Assembly (NCBI GenBank): GCA_016841005.1
Contig: JAEORG010000387.1
Location: 1-16,481 of the forward strand
Length of the DNA stretch: 16,481 bases
DNA from: Candidatus Thorarchaeota archaeon
GTDB taxonomy: Archaea > Asgardarchaeota > Thorarchaeia > Thorarchaeales > Thorarchaeaceae
Direction: 5' to 3'
Of the stretch, positions 6,940 to 13,702 are shown in pieces. Under the pieces are notes generated by a model, which made no database searches, had not been told where the DNA came from, and saw nothing but the letters and a program-made list of their open reading frames with translations. How positions within the stretch are numbered: position 1 is the stretch's first letter; every line of letters begins with the position of its first letter. The position numbers were made by a program, and so were the translations under genes.

Positions 6940-7549
6940 GATAATGGCTCCGTGAATCTAAAATGGAAATTCCACTATGTGGATTATTAGGCATAATATC
7001 ATTCAAATGACAAGTATAACCGCATGTTTGGGAATCTTTGAGAGAGAGTGCTCTGGAGGATTGAATCAATATGAAACAAGTGTTCACTCTTAGCATCTCG
7101 TCTTCACCGGCTCCAATCTATATTGTCTTCTCTGTAACACATGCGACTTGTGAAAGCTTTCAGTGTCTTGTCTAAATTCTAGATATAGGCCATGTAATCT
7201 GAGAAAACGAGTATCTTAAAGCTTGAGAGTTACATTTTATTAAAAATAAACATTGAAAGTATCAGGATGAAACTAATTACAAAAGTCAAATGTTCGAAAT
7301 CGAACATGATAGTGATTTTTTATGAAAGCCATGAAATTATATTCGAATTTTTTCTTTCATTCCGTTACTATTTACATTGATTTAATCAATAAATTGTATA
7401 CGTTTCGTTATTTAAAGTTATATTTATTTTTGATTACTATTTGTCTGTTTTCAGTCATTAGCCTTTCAGTATAAAATTCCATTAGTTACTATTTCCACTG
7501 TAATATTTACATATTGTAATATCATGAATTTAAACGAAGATTGACACTT
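6940..7549. other. AT-rich 610-bp intergenic region upstream of the hdr/mvh operon
   Basis: This gap lies between the start of the hdrA-gltD gene (6939) and the end of PEPCK (7550), both on the minus strand. It should hold the PEPCK terminator and the operon promoter. The part from about 7240 to 7540 is strongly AT-rich. Seen: an 18-bp dyad (7290-7307); a TTTATT/AATAAA tract around 7236-7250 that could be a TATA element on the minus strand; another weak TATA-like TTATAC (minus) at 7014-7020; two overlapping short dyads in the leader (6964-6974 and 6971-6983); an 8-bp direct repeat TGTAATAT (7499-7506 and 7515-7522); and a 7-bp inverted repeat ATGAAAG/CTTTCAT (7322-7328 and 7354-7360). Short open frames occur on both strands but none looks like protein. 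I see no clear terminator for PEPCK. Confidence 0.6.
7290..7307. promoter_or_regulatory. 18-bp dyad, candidate operator of the hdr/mvh operon
   Basis: Two 8-bp arms, ATGTTCGA and TCGAACAT, are perfect inverted repeats with a 2-bp AA spacer. The spacer is too short for an RNA hairpin loop, so a dimeric DNA-binding protein is the more natural reading. It lies about 40-50 bp upstream (minus-strand sense) of an AT tract at 7235-7250 that could act as TATA box for the operon. The distance to the first gene (about 350 bp) makes this assignment uncertain. Confidence 0.45.
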
Positions 7550-9427
7550 TTAGCTTAGAAATGCCTCTGGTAAAATGCATTCACCATATTTTTCTTGGGC
7601 TTGTACTAAGCGCTCTCGTTGTTTCGTGAGTTCCTCATAGAGAACTTGAGGTGCGTCAGGTACTGTATCTCTATAAGTTGTTTCAATACGCATTATTTTT
7701 GCTAATAGCTCTGGAACGCGAGTCGTAAATTGCTCGTCATAATCTTCCTTCAAGTATTCCTTATCGAGATATTGCTTGAAGAGATTCTTTAGATCTTCAT
7801 ATAACGGGATAAAACCGGATGGAGTTTCAATTGCCTCGACATCCCCATGGACTCTGAGCTCCATCCATTTTAACCAGACTTGCTTGTCCGCCTTATCTGT
7901 AAGGAAATTGCCATCCTTATCTTTTTGGAAGTAGTTCACTGCAAAGATGAGAGGAGGTTCTATTGTCAATTTTCCAAAGTCAAGATGATTCTGAATGTAT
8001 TTACCAAGAGGAATAGAGAGGAAATCAAGGTTAGAAAATGGATTGAATTTCCTGATACCGCTAGGACCAAGAGTGGCTGCTGTAGTCTCCGATTCGAGAC
8101 TGGCACCCATCGTGATCACACCATGCTCCCAACTACGCGATTGTTGGACTGGAACCCATGTATCAGAATCTCGCCCTCCATAAATGATGCCACCGACTTC
8201 AACTCCACGGGGATCATCAAGACAACCGTCTAAATTACTGAGTCCTTCCAGACCAATAGTGTATCTGGCATTCTTGTTAGCGTATGGAATAGTCTCTCCA
8301 TGACGGTCCACCTTTCCTTTGAACCATTCACCTGAGTGATTGATTCCAGATTCGGGCTCTTCTCTACCATCATCAAGCCACCGTGGTTCAGCATCTTCTG
8401 TGATTAGCACGTTGGAAAAGATAGCAGGCTGGTTTGAATGGAGTACATCCCATATAACAGGGTCATCTTTAGCTGTGACGGAACGGATGATACCGAATAT
8501 ACCACGCTCCACATTCACTCCTCTTACCTTCCCATCTAATACTCTTAGATATGTAAGGTCGTCTCCCACTATGGTATTTCCTCGTACCATTGATGTACTT
8601 GTCTTGCCGCAGCCAGAAGGATATGCTCCTGTGAAGAATGTGTTTCTATCATGTGGACCACGCACCGCCATCAAGAACATATGTTCAGCAAGCCAACCTT
8701 CTCTGTCAGCTTTCCTAATAGCAAGCCTCAGTGCAAGTTTCTTGAGTCCAATTGTATTTCCTGCATATTGGGTGTTCACGCTATAGACTGTATTTTCTTT
8801 ATAGTCAATCATGACTCCGCGCTTTTTCCAATCAGTGCTGACAGAATGAATTAATTTTCCTGAGGAGTGGAGCATCCAGAATATTTCTTTATCCTCTGGC
8901 ATACGTCGGAAGTATTCATAACCTGGACGATAAAGTAGATCCTCGCTATGAGCAACATAGAAAGAATCTGTTATCTGAACGACTGGTATTGAGAACGGCG
9001 AGTCAAGTGGACCAAGAGAGAAGAAGCGAACTACCATCTTCTTATTTTCCATACTTCCATTAAGTCGTTTCTTGACTAATTTTAGACCATCTTCACGATC
9101 ATGTTGGGTCAGTTGTTCACCCAAGCTCTCTCCTTTTGGCACAAGATAGACGGTACTCTCCTTATCTCTAGCCTGGTCAAAATACCCATCAAAATGAACA
9201 GTATGATATGGATTTGCGAGAGGTGTTTCTTCACCTCTAGCAATGGCTGTCCTTCGTATGTATTCAGTATCCATCGTAGAATCATTGCAGACGAAGACCT
9301 TCATCGGTTTACAGAGCTCTATTGCCTCTGCTACAAACCTGTGTACGCTCCTATTTGGAATTGCAAGGAGTTTCCTGAAGTTGGCGTCAGTTAAGGCGGA
9401 TTCAAGGATAGAAATTGTGTGCTTCAC
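7550..9427 (-). CDS. pckG: Phosphoenolpyruvate carboxykinase (GTP)
   Basis: Catalyses oxaloacetate + GTP to PEP + CO2 + GDP, linking C4 acids to gluconeogenesis, or running in reverse as an anaplerotic step. The length (625 aa) fits archaeal GTP-type enzymes. Seen: the YAGNTIGLKKLALR segment (221-234) with the metal-binding lysine (K229/K230); AEHM with H249; the phosphate loop AYPSGCGKTSTSM (268-280) with the GTP-class reactive cysteine C273; the metal-binding VGDD (287-290); and GGRDSDTWVPV (417-427) followed by SWEHG and the ASLESETTAA segment. These match the GTP family and not the ATP family. The start is GTG at 9427, supported by AGAGGT 7 nt upstream. It is divergent from the AOR gene across 219 bp and shares no operon with the hdr genes. 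Confidence 0.97.
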   Translation of the reverse strand: MKHTISILESALTDANFRKLLAIPNRSVHRFVAEAIELCKPMKVFVCNDSTMDTEYIRRTAIARGEETPLANPYHTVHFDGYFDQARDKESTVYLVPKGESLGEQLTQHDREDGLKLVKKRLNGSMENKKMVVRFFSLGPLDSPFSIPVVQITDSFYVAHSEDLLYRPGYEYFRRMPEDKEIFWMLHSSGKLIHSVSTDWKKRGVMIDYKENTVYSVNTQYAGNTIGLKKLALRLAIRKADREGWLAEHMFLMAVRGPHDRNTFFTGAYPSGCGKTSTSMVRGNTIVGDDLTYLRVLDGKVRGVNVERGIFGIIRSVTAKDDPVIWDVLHSNQPAIFSNVLITEDAEPRWLDDGREEPESGINHSGEWFKGKVDRHGETIPYANKNARYTIGLEGLSNLDGCLDDPRGVEVGGIIYGGRDSDTWVPVQQSRSWEHGVITMGASLESETTAATLGPSGIRKFNPFSNLDFLSIPLGKYIQNHLDFGKLTIEPPLIFAVNYFQKDKDGNFLTDKADKQVWLKWMELRVHGDVEAIETPSGFIPLYEDLKNLFKQYLDKEYLKEDYDEQFTTRVPELLAKIMRIETTYRDTVPDAPQVLYEELTKQRERLVQAQEKYGECILPEAFLS

Positions 9428-9479
9428 TAGTACGACCTCTGTGGCTTGTGAGATTTCTGTAACGCTCTACTCCCCAGCT

Positions 9480-9490
9480 TGAATATAACA
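9480..9490 (-). promoter_or_regulatory. Probable TATA element of the PEPCK gene
   Basis: On the minus strand the sequence reads TGTTATATTCA. With the usual archaeal spacing of about 25 nt, transcription would begin near 9460, leaving a leader of about 30 nt that contains the AGAGGT ribosome binding site. Assigned from motif and position only. Confidence 0.4.
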
Positions 9491-9646
9491 GGCACGCCAG
9501 CTGCAACTTAAGAATTAATAGGTTGTCCTCACTAGCTTTATGCATCCTCGGAAATGTAGGCGATGACAAGACTCAAATGTAGCAATCAAGCGAATCGCCA
9601 CAGTCAGCCTTGAGGATAGGCAAAGATCAAACGCTGGTGTGTTCTG

Positions 9647-11830
9647 ATGCTGAAGGAGCTTACCTATGAGATACCAATGATTGAGCGTGGCTACGCCAAT
9701 CAGACATTGTACGTGAATTTGAGTACAAATGAGATCAAAATCAAACCCGTTGATGACAAGATGAAGGAAACCTTTACAGGTGGAAAAGGATTTGACCTTT
9801 GGCTCATGTGGAACGGACTTCCTAAAGACCGTGTAATTGAATGGGACGATCCAGAAAATGAAATATGTATTGCAACAGGCCCGTTAGGTGGTGTGACACA
9901 ATACCCTGGTGCAGGAAAGTCCATTGTCACATCCATTTCTCCGATGACTGGTATTCCAATAGACAGCAATGTTGGAGGATACTTTGGTCCAAACCTGAAG
10001 TTTAGTGGATTCGATGCGATGGAGATTCAAGGTAAAGCAGACAAGGATGTATACGTATTCATTGATGGCGATAACGGGAAAATACAGATTTACGATGCTG
10101 CAGACCTTCCTGATACAGCTTATGAAATAACACGTGTACTCAGTGCAAGACATACTGAGAAAGAAGGTAAGGATATGTCAGTTGTGACATCAGGTCCTGC
10201 AGCAGAACACGCATGGATGGGATGTCTTAACTTCTCTTGGTGGGACATGCGCCGCGATTTACCGAGATACAAGCAAGCAGGTCGAGGCGGTATTGGAACA
10301 GTATTCAGGAATAAGAGAATCAAAGCATTGGTCTGCAAACGTGACAAGATAACAGTCGAACTGAACGGTCCCGCAGATGCAGACGCAGTTAAGAAGGTTG
10401 GACGAGAACACTCAGATGAGATACGAGCCTTAGACCCGGTTCAGAATAGAATGCGAGTTATAGGTACAGGACACCTGCCATCAATTATGAACGAGTTTGA
10501 CCTATTCCCGACACGTAATTTTAGAGCAGGGAGTGATCCTGAGGCTAAGAATCTCTTTGGAGATGTCTGGGAGAACATCTATACAAATTCAGGAAAGGGA
10601 TGGGATGGATGCTGGAGACCCTGTGCAATTAATTGCTCTCACTGTATTGAGGGATTCGTACCAAAGACAGGGGCATTCAAAGGTAAGAATGTGGTAGTTG
10701 ACGGTCCTGAGTATGAGACCATCGCAGGATGTGGAGCAAACCTAGGTATCTTTAATCCGGAATATGTTGCTGAAATTAACTTCTATTGCGATGCTTATGG
10801 AATTGATACCATCTCATTCGGTACTTCAATGGGTTTTGTGATGGAACTCTTGGAAGAAGGTCATATTGACGAGGAAGCAACAGGAGGTCACAAGCTGAAG
10901 TGGGGTGCCGCAGAAGAGGTTTTGGCTGTTCTTCACGAGATGGCTGAAGGAAAGGGCTTTGGCGGTGAACATTTTGGTAAGGGAGTGCATTACCTGAAGA
11001 AGTATTTCGATGAAGAGTTTCGAGTTGACAAGTTTGTGATGCACGACATTGGTATGGAACACAAGGGACTCGAGTATTCTGAATACGTAACCAAAGAGAG
11101 CCTTGCACAACAGGGAGGATATGGTTTGACTCTCAAAGGACCGCAGCATGATGAAGCATGGCTCATCTTCCTTGACCAAGTTCACAATTACATGCCAACT
11201 TTCGAGGATAAAGCGGAGGCCCTACATTACTTCCCATTATGGAGAACATGGTTCGGACTGAATGGATTGTGTAAGCTTCCATGGAACGATGTTGTACCAG
11301 CAGACAACTCAGACACAGATGAACCAGGAAAAGTTCCAGGTCATGTTGAGTTCTATGCGCGATTATTCGAGGCAATGACCGGGCGACCCACCAAGGGAGA
11401 AGACCTCATCACAATGTCTGAGAAGGTCTACAACTTTCAGCGAGTCTTCAATATTCGACAAGGCAAGGGTCTACGTATCAACGATTCATTCATTCCCTAC
11501 AGAAGTGCGGGTCCTGTGACTGAGTGGGAATATGAATCTCGTCAAGACCGCTACGACGAGCAGCTCAAGGAGATTGGCGTAGATATCACTGGAATGTCAA
11601 CCACTGAGAAAAGAGACAAGCTTCGTGACTACAGGGAGGAACGTTATAGGCTCCTCACAGATGCAGCGTATAAGCGCAGAGGCTGGACACGCAACGGTGT
11701 ACCTACAATGGAGAAGGTGAAGAAACTCGGACTTGACTGGATACCAGAATTAGTGGACTTAGTCAAGTTCAGCGAGGGGTCAGAACCTCCAAAGGATACA
11801 CTTCCGGAAAGCGATGAAGCTTGGAATTAG
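9647..11830 (+). CDS. aor: Tungsten-type aldehyde:ferredoxin oxidoreductase family protein
   Basis: A 727-aa AOR-family enzyme; members oxidise aldehydes to acids with ferredoxin, using tungsten-bispterin and one [4Fe-4S]. Seen: the N-terminal AOR domain (GYANQTLYVNLS at 15-26, FTGGKGFDLW at 43-52, ATGPLGG at 76-82, GPNLKFSGFDAM at 114-125, GRGGIGTV at 212-219); the cluster-binding region with C322, C326, C330 and C333; GPEYETIAGCGANLG (353-367); EHKGLE (471-476); and NGLCKLPWND (539-548) with C542, equivalent to the fourth cluster ligand. The spacing CX3CX3CX2C differs from the usual CX2CX3C, so the true ligands are uncertain and the enzyme may belong to a divergent subfamily. Substrate is unknown. 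The ATG at 9647 has GGTG 7 nt upstream; an ATG at 9677 lacks a well-placed site. A hairpin terminator follows 11 nt after the stop. Confidence 0.93.
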   Translation: MLKELTYEIPMIERGYANQTLYVNLSTNEIKIKPVDDKMKETFTGGKGFDLWLMWNGLPKDRVIEWDDPENEICIATGPLGGVTQYPGAGKSIVTSISPMTGIPIDSNVGGYFGPNLKFSGFDAMEIQGKADKDVYVFIDGDNGKIQIYDAADLPDTAYEITRVLSARHTEKEGKDMSVVTSGPAAEHAWMGCLNFSWWDMRRDLPRYKQAGRGGIGTVFRNKRIKALVCKRDKITVELNGPADADAVKKVGREHSDEIRALDPVQNRMRVIGTGHLPSIMNEFDLFPTRNFRAGSDPEAKNLFGDVWENIYTNSGKGWDGCWRPCAINCSHCIEGFVPKTGAFKGKNVVVDGPEYETIAGCGANLGIFNPEYVAEINFYCDAYGIDTISFGTSMGFVMELLEEGHIDEEATGGHKLKWGAAEEVLAVLHEMAEGKGFGGEHFGKGVHYLKKYFDEEFRVDKFVMHDIGMEHKGLEYSEYVTKESLAQQGGYGLTLKGPQHDEAWLIFLDQVHNYMPTFEDKAEALHYFPLWRTWFGLNGLCKLPWNDVVPADNSDTDEPGKVPGHVEFYARLFEAMTGRPTKGEDLITMSEKVYNFQRVFNIRQGKGLRINDSFIPYRSAGPVTEWEYESRQDRYDEQLKEIGVDITGMSTTEKRDKLRDYREERYRLLTDAAYKRRGWTRNGVPTMEKVKKLGLDWIPELVDLVKFSEGSEPPKDTLPESDEAWN

Positions 11831-11841
11831 ATATTCAGAAT

Positions 11842-11870
11842 GGAGGAGGACATTCCTCCTTCTCTTTATT
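11842..11870 (+). terminator. Hairpin terminator after the AOR gene
   Basis: A 7-bp perfect stem (AGGAGGA, 11844-11850, with TCCTCCT, 11854-11860) closes a 3-nt CAT loop. It can be extended by a G-T and a G-C pair to 11842/11862. A T-rich run (TCTTTATTTA) follows directly. It begins 11 nt after the AOR stop codon. Confidence 0.65.
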
Positions 11871-11872
11871 TA

Positions 11873-11883
11873 GATAATATAAT
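11873..11883 (+). promoter_or_regulatory. Probable TATA element of the methyltransferase gene
   Basis: GATAATATAAT lies about 45 nt before the ATG at 11924, which would give a leader of about 20 nt. No Shine-Dalgarno sequence is seen before that start, in keeping with a short-leader transcript. Confidence 0.35.
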
Positions 11884-11923
11884 CAGAAAAATTCAATACA
11901 GACCTAATTAGCCGCATCCATTG

Positions 11924-12769
11924 ATGAATGAGTCTACTAATGACACCATTATGACTACAATGGTAGGACCACTCTATGCAAGAGCGTATTATGGAAAAAA
12001 GTATCCTGAGATCTTCGCTGATCCTGCCGCTACTAGTCTCATTCAAAATGTAAAAGCACAGCATCCCGATGATGAAGAAAAATTCCGTTTGATGGAGGAG
12101 CTAGTTAGCGAATTTCTTGGGCTGACATTACTTACTCGTGCAAAGATTCTTGATGACGCAATAAATGAGTATATTCAACAATTTCCCGAATCGACAATCG
12201 TCAACTTGGGTTGTGGGTTAGATAATCCATTCCCTAGGGTGGATAACGGATCAATCCAGTGGTATGACTTGGATCTCCCTGCTGCTATAGAGTATCGACT
12301 CAGATTAATACCTGAAACAGCAAGGAGTAAGTGCATTTCTAATTCGATATTCGATACCAACTGGTTCAATGACATCATCTTTTCGGAGGAAGAAGGTATA
12401 TTCTTCATCGCAGGGGGTCTCTTCGGGTACTTCAAAGAGGAGCAAATTTCTTCGCTCCTAAAGAAAATGGCTCAATCCTTCAAAGGTGGAGAGTTGATTT
12501 TTGATGTACAATCTAGCTTTGGTAATAGAGTAGTCAATCGCCAGATACTGAAACAAGGGGTCCCTGGTCTGACGTTCAAACTTGCAATTGCGAATCCATC
12601 AGAACAAGTTGCTTCATGGTCAGATAAACTCGAGGTACTAGAATGGTTTCCACTTTTCTCGAAAATTTCTATGAACAAATCTTGGAAGTTATCAACCAGG
12701 ATCTTGATGAAGCTCACTAATTTTCTTGCAGCTGGAAAATTCATACATCTCAGATTTTCAGCAGAGTGA
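11924..12769 (+). CDS. SAM-dependent methyltransferase, TcmP/LCM (leucine carboxyl methyltransferase) family
   Basis: A class I SAM-dependent methyltransferase of 281 aa. Seen: motif I as NLGCGLDNPF (94-103), an acidic YDLDLP segment (114-119) that should contact the SAM ribose, and AGGLFGYFKEEQ (163-174), an arrangement typical of the TcmP/LCM1 branch, whose members methylate carboxyl or hydroxyl groups of small molecules or of protein C-termini. The actual substrate here cannot be told. An ATG at 11924 directly follows an in-frame TTG (11921); the ATG is preferred. Conserved sequence (VGPLYARAYY) begins about residue 14, so downstream ATGs at 11951 or 11960 are possible starts. No ribosome binding site is seen, so the mRNA may have a short leader. 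The gene stands alone, between the AOR terminator and an unrelated small gene. Confidence 0.85.
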   Translation: MNESTNDTIMTTMVGPLYARAYYGKKYPEIFADPAATSLIQNVKAQHPDDEEKFRLMEELVSEFLGLTLLTRAKILDDAINEYIQQFPESTIVNLGCGLDNPFPRVDNGSIQWYDLDLPAAIEYRLRLIPETARSKCISNSIFDTNWFNDIIFSEEEGIFFIAGGLFGYFKEEQISSLLKKMAQSFKGGELIFDVQSSFGNRVVNRQILKQGVPGLTFKLAIANPSEQVASWSDKLEVLEWFPLFSKISMNKSWKLSTRILMKLTNFLAAGKFIHLRFSAE

Positions 12770-12915
12770 TGATGAAAGTGGGTGAAAATCAGTGAGGAAA
12801 AAATCCAGTTTCTCTAGGATTTTAGGAAAAAACTCTACAAATCGATGGTTGAATGTAAATATTTTTCACATAATGTTAACAATGCTTATGATAGAAATGA
12901 TAGAATTGTGATAAT

Positions 12916-13338
12916 ATGAAAATAGTCGGATATTTTGAAGGAACAGATCCTTTTGTCCTAACAAGATTAGTTGCAGAAGGATATGGAACAATACCACTAG
13001 CTAATCCATGGGATAACCATGGTAAAATTGCATCTCGCATTTTACCAGGAGAAATAGACCTTATCATTGGTTACTTACACAAGTTACTTCCACCGGTAGG
13101 GAAACGTATCACTCCAGATACTCACACTACAAAGATGGGCATTGACCCTGCAAGGGATATAACACCCCTTGATCTGTTATATCCTGCTAAGACAAATGAG
13201 ATTCCCGTGTTAGTTATTGCACCATATGATTGCCATGATGAAGCAAAAGAATTGCTCGGGGAAGCTGCAGATTTTGTCACATTTGTGAAGCATGAAGATC
13301 TTGAAAAGACAGCAATTGAGATTCTGAAGAAATTATAA
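12916..13338 (+). CDS. Hypothetical protein, 140 aa, alpha/beta fold
   Basis: I do not recognise this family. The protein alternates strands and helices: MKIVGYFE (1-8), GTIPLANPWDNHG (24-36), IDLIIGYLHKLLPP (47-60), VLVIAPYDCHDEAKELL (98-114) and a final amphipathic helix DLEKTAIEILKKL (128-140). The C-terminal half resembles the end of a receiver-like or flavodoxin-like fold, a structural impression only. There is one cysteine (C106), no signal peptide and no membrane segment. Conserved-looking D, H and N residues sit in the PWDNHG and TPDTHTTKMGIDP segments. The ATG at 12916 is the natural start, with a weak GTGAT just upstream and an AT-rich promoter-like stretch at 12852-12866. It is followed by a strong hairpin. 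Coding quality looks normal for its neighbours. Confidence 0.78.
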   Translation: MKIVGYFEGTDPFVLTRLVAEGYGTIPLANPWDNHGKIASRILPGEIDLIIGYLHKLLPPVGKRITPDTHTTKMGIDPARDITPLDLLYPAKTNEIPVLVIAPYDCHDEAKELLGEAADFVTFVKHEDLEKTAIEILKKL

Positions 13339-13369
13339 CAGACTCTGGAGAGCTATTGAAGATTGAAGT

Positions 13370-13389
13370 GGGGAGGAGTACTCCTCCCC
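13370..13389 (+). terminator. Perfect 20-bp palindrome, probable terminator hairpin
   Basis: As RNA this forms an 8-bp stem (GGGGAGGA with TCCTCCCC) closed by a GTAC tetraloop, 31 nt after the stop of the 140-aa gene. No T-run follows at once; T-rich sequence begins about 50 nt downstream. As DNA it is fully symmetric, so it could act on both strands or be a protein site instead. Confidence 0.45.
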
Positions 13390-13492
13390 CGGGAGCATTA
13401 TAGATGCTACAATGCTAGGAAATCAGGATGCCAAAGTTATTTCTTTGGTTTCTGAGGTGTTTTTTGTTGATTCTTCTGCTTTTTGTCCTTAG

Positions 13493-13513
13493 CCACTGAG
13501 GTCACCTCACTGG
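13493..13513. repeat. 21-bp imperfect inverted repeat
   Basis: CCA-C-TGAGGT and ACCTCA-C-TGG pair around a central C, with one C-C mismatch in each half. The inner 13 bp are a perfect odd-centred palindrome. Function is not evident; hairpin or protein-binding site are both possible. Confidence 0.5.
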
Positions 13514-13702
13514 ACTTTCAAGGTCGTTTTTGCCTCGGACACCGCCGCATCAAATTGACTCAGGCAAGAAGTCTGTACAGAAAAAACCTGCGTCCTTATT
13601 TTCTTATTTAATAAGATATAAACATATCTCTCTAAATTCTGGGCACTGATAGACCTCTAAATTTGATTTTAGGAATTAATAGCACTCCTTCTTAAGCGAG
13701 GA

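Larger units (their letters stand above)
13339..13702. other. Convergent 364-bp intergenic region with several inverted repeats
   Basis: This gap separates the ends of two convergent genes. It holds a 20-bp perfect palindrome (13370-13389), an AGCAT/ATGCT hairpin (13394-13408), a T-rich plus-strand tract (13440-13490), a 21-bp imperfect palindrome (13493-13513), and a GC-richer block at 13490-13580 in which a 9-bp stem with one G-T pair (13527-13535 with 13562-13570) encloses a CGG/CCG mini-stem. An 8-bp palindrome CTGTACAG follows at 13573-13580. The rest, 13580-13700, is AT-rich with no clear signal. Terminators for both neighbours are expected here, but the amount of structure is more than terminators need. 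No convincing protein-coding frame is seen. Confidence 0.55.

Noticed and set aside
6929..7096. A 55-codon open frame on the minus strand that runs into the start of the hdrA-gltD gene, with GGTGA before its ATG.
   Set aside because: The translation is rich in Ser, His and Asn with no pattern of a fold, and it covers the region expected to hold the promoter and leader. Treated as chance.
7071..7175. A 34-codon open frame on the plus strand preceded by GGAGGA at 10 nt.
   Set aside because: Too short, no recognisable content, and placed in the regulatory gap of the opposite strand. A chance match cannot be excluded.
7499..7522. Direct repeat TGTAATAT with 16-nt period near the end of PEPCK.
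   Set aside because: Low-complexity AT sequence makes an 8-bp repeat unremarkable; no further units are present, so it is not a CRISPR or iteron array.
13437..13496. A 19-codon lysine-rich frame on the minus strand (GTG start with GAGGTGA upstream).
   Set aside because: It is the reverse complement of a T-rich tract downstream of a hairpin, so lysine richness follows from base composition. It is far too short to call.
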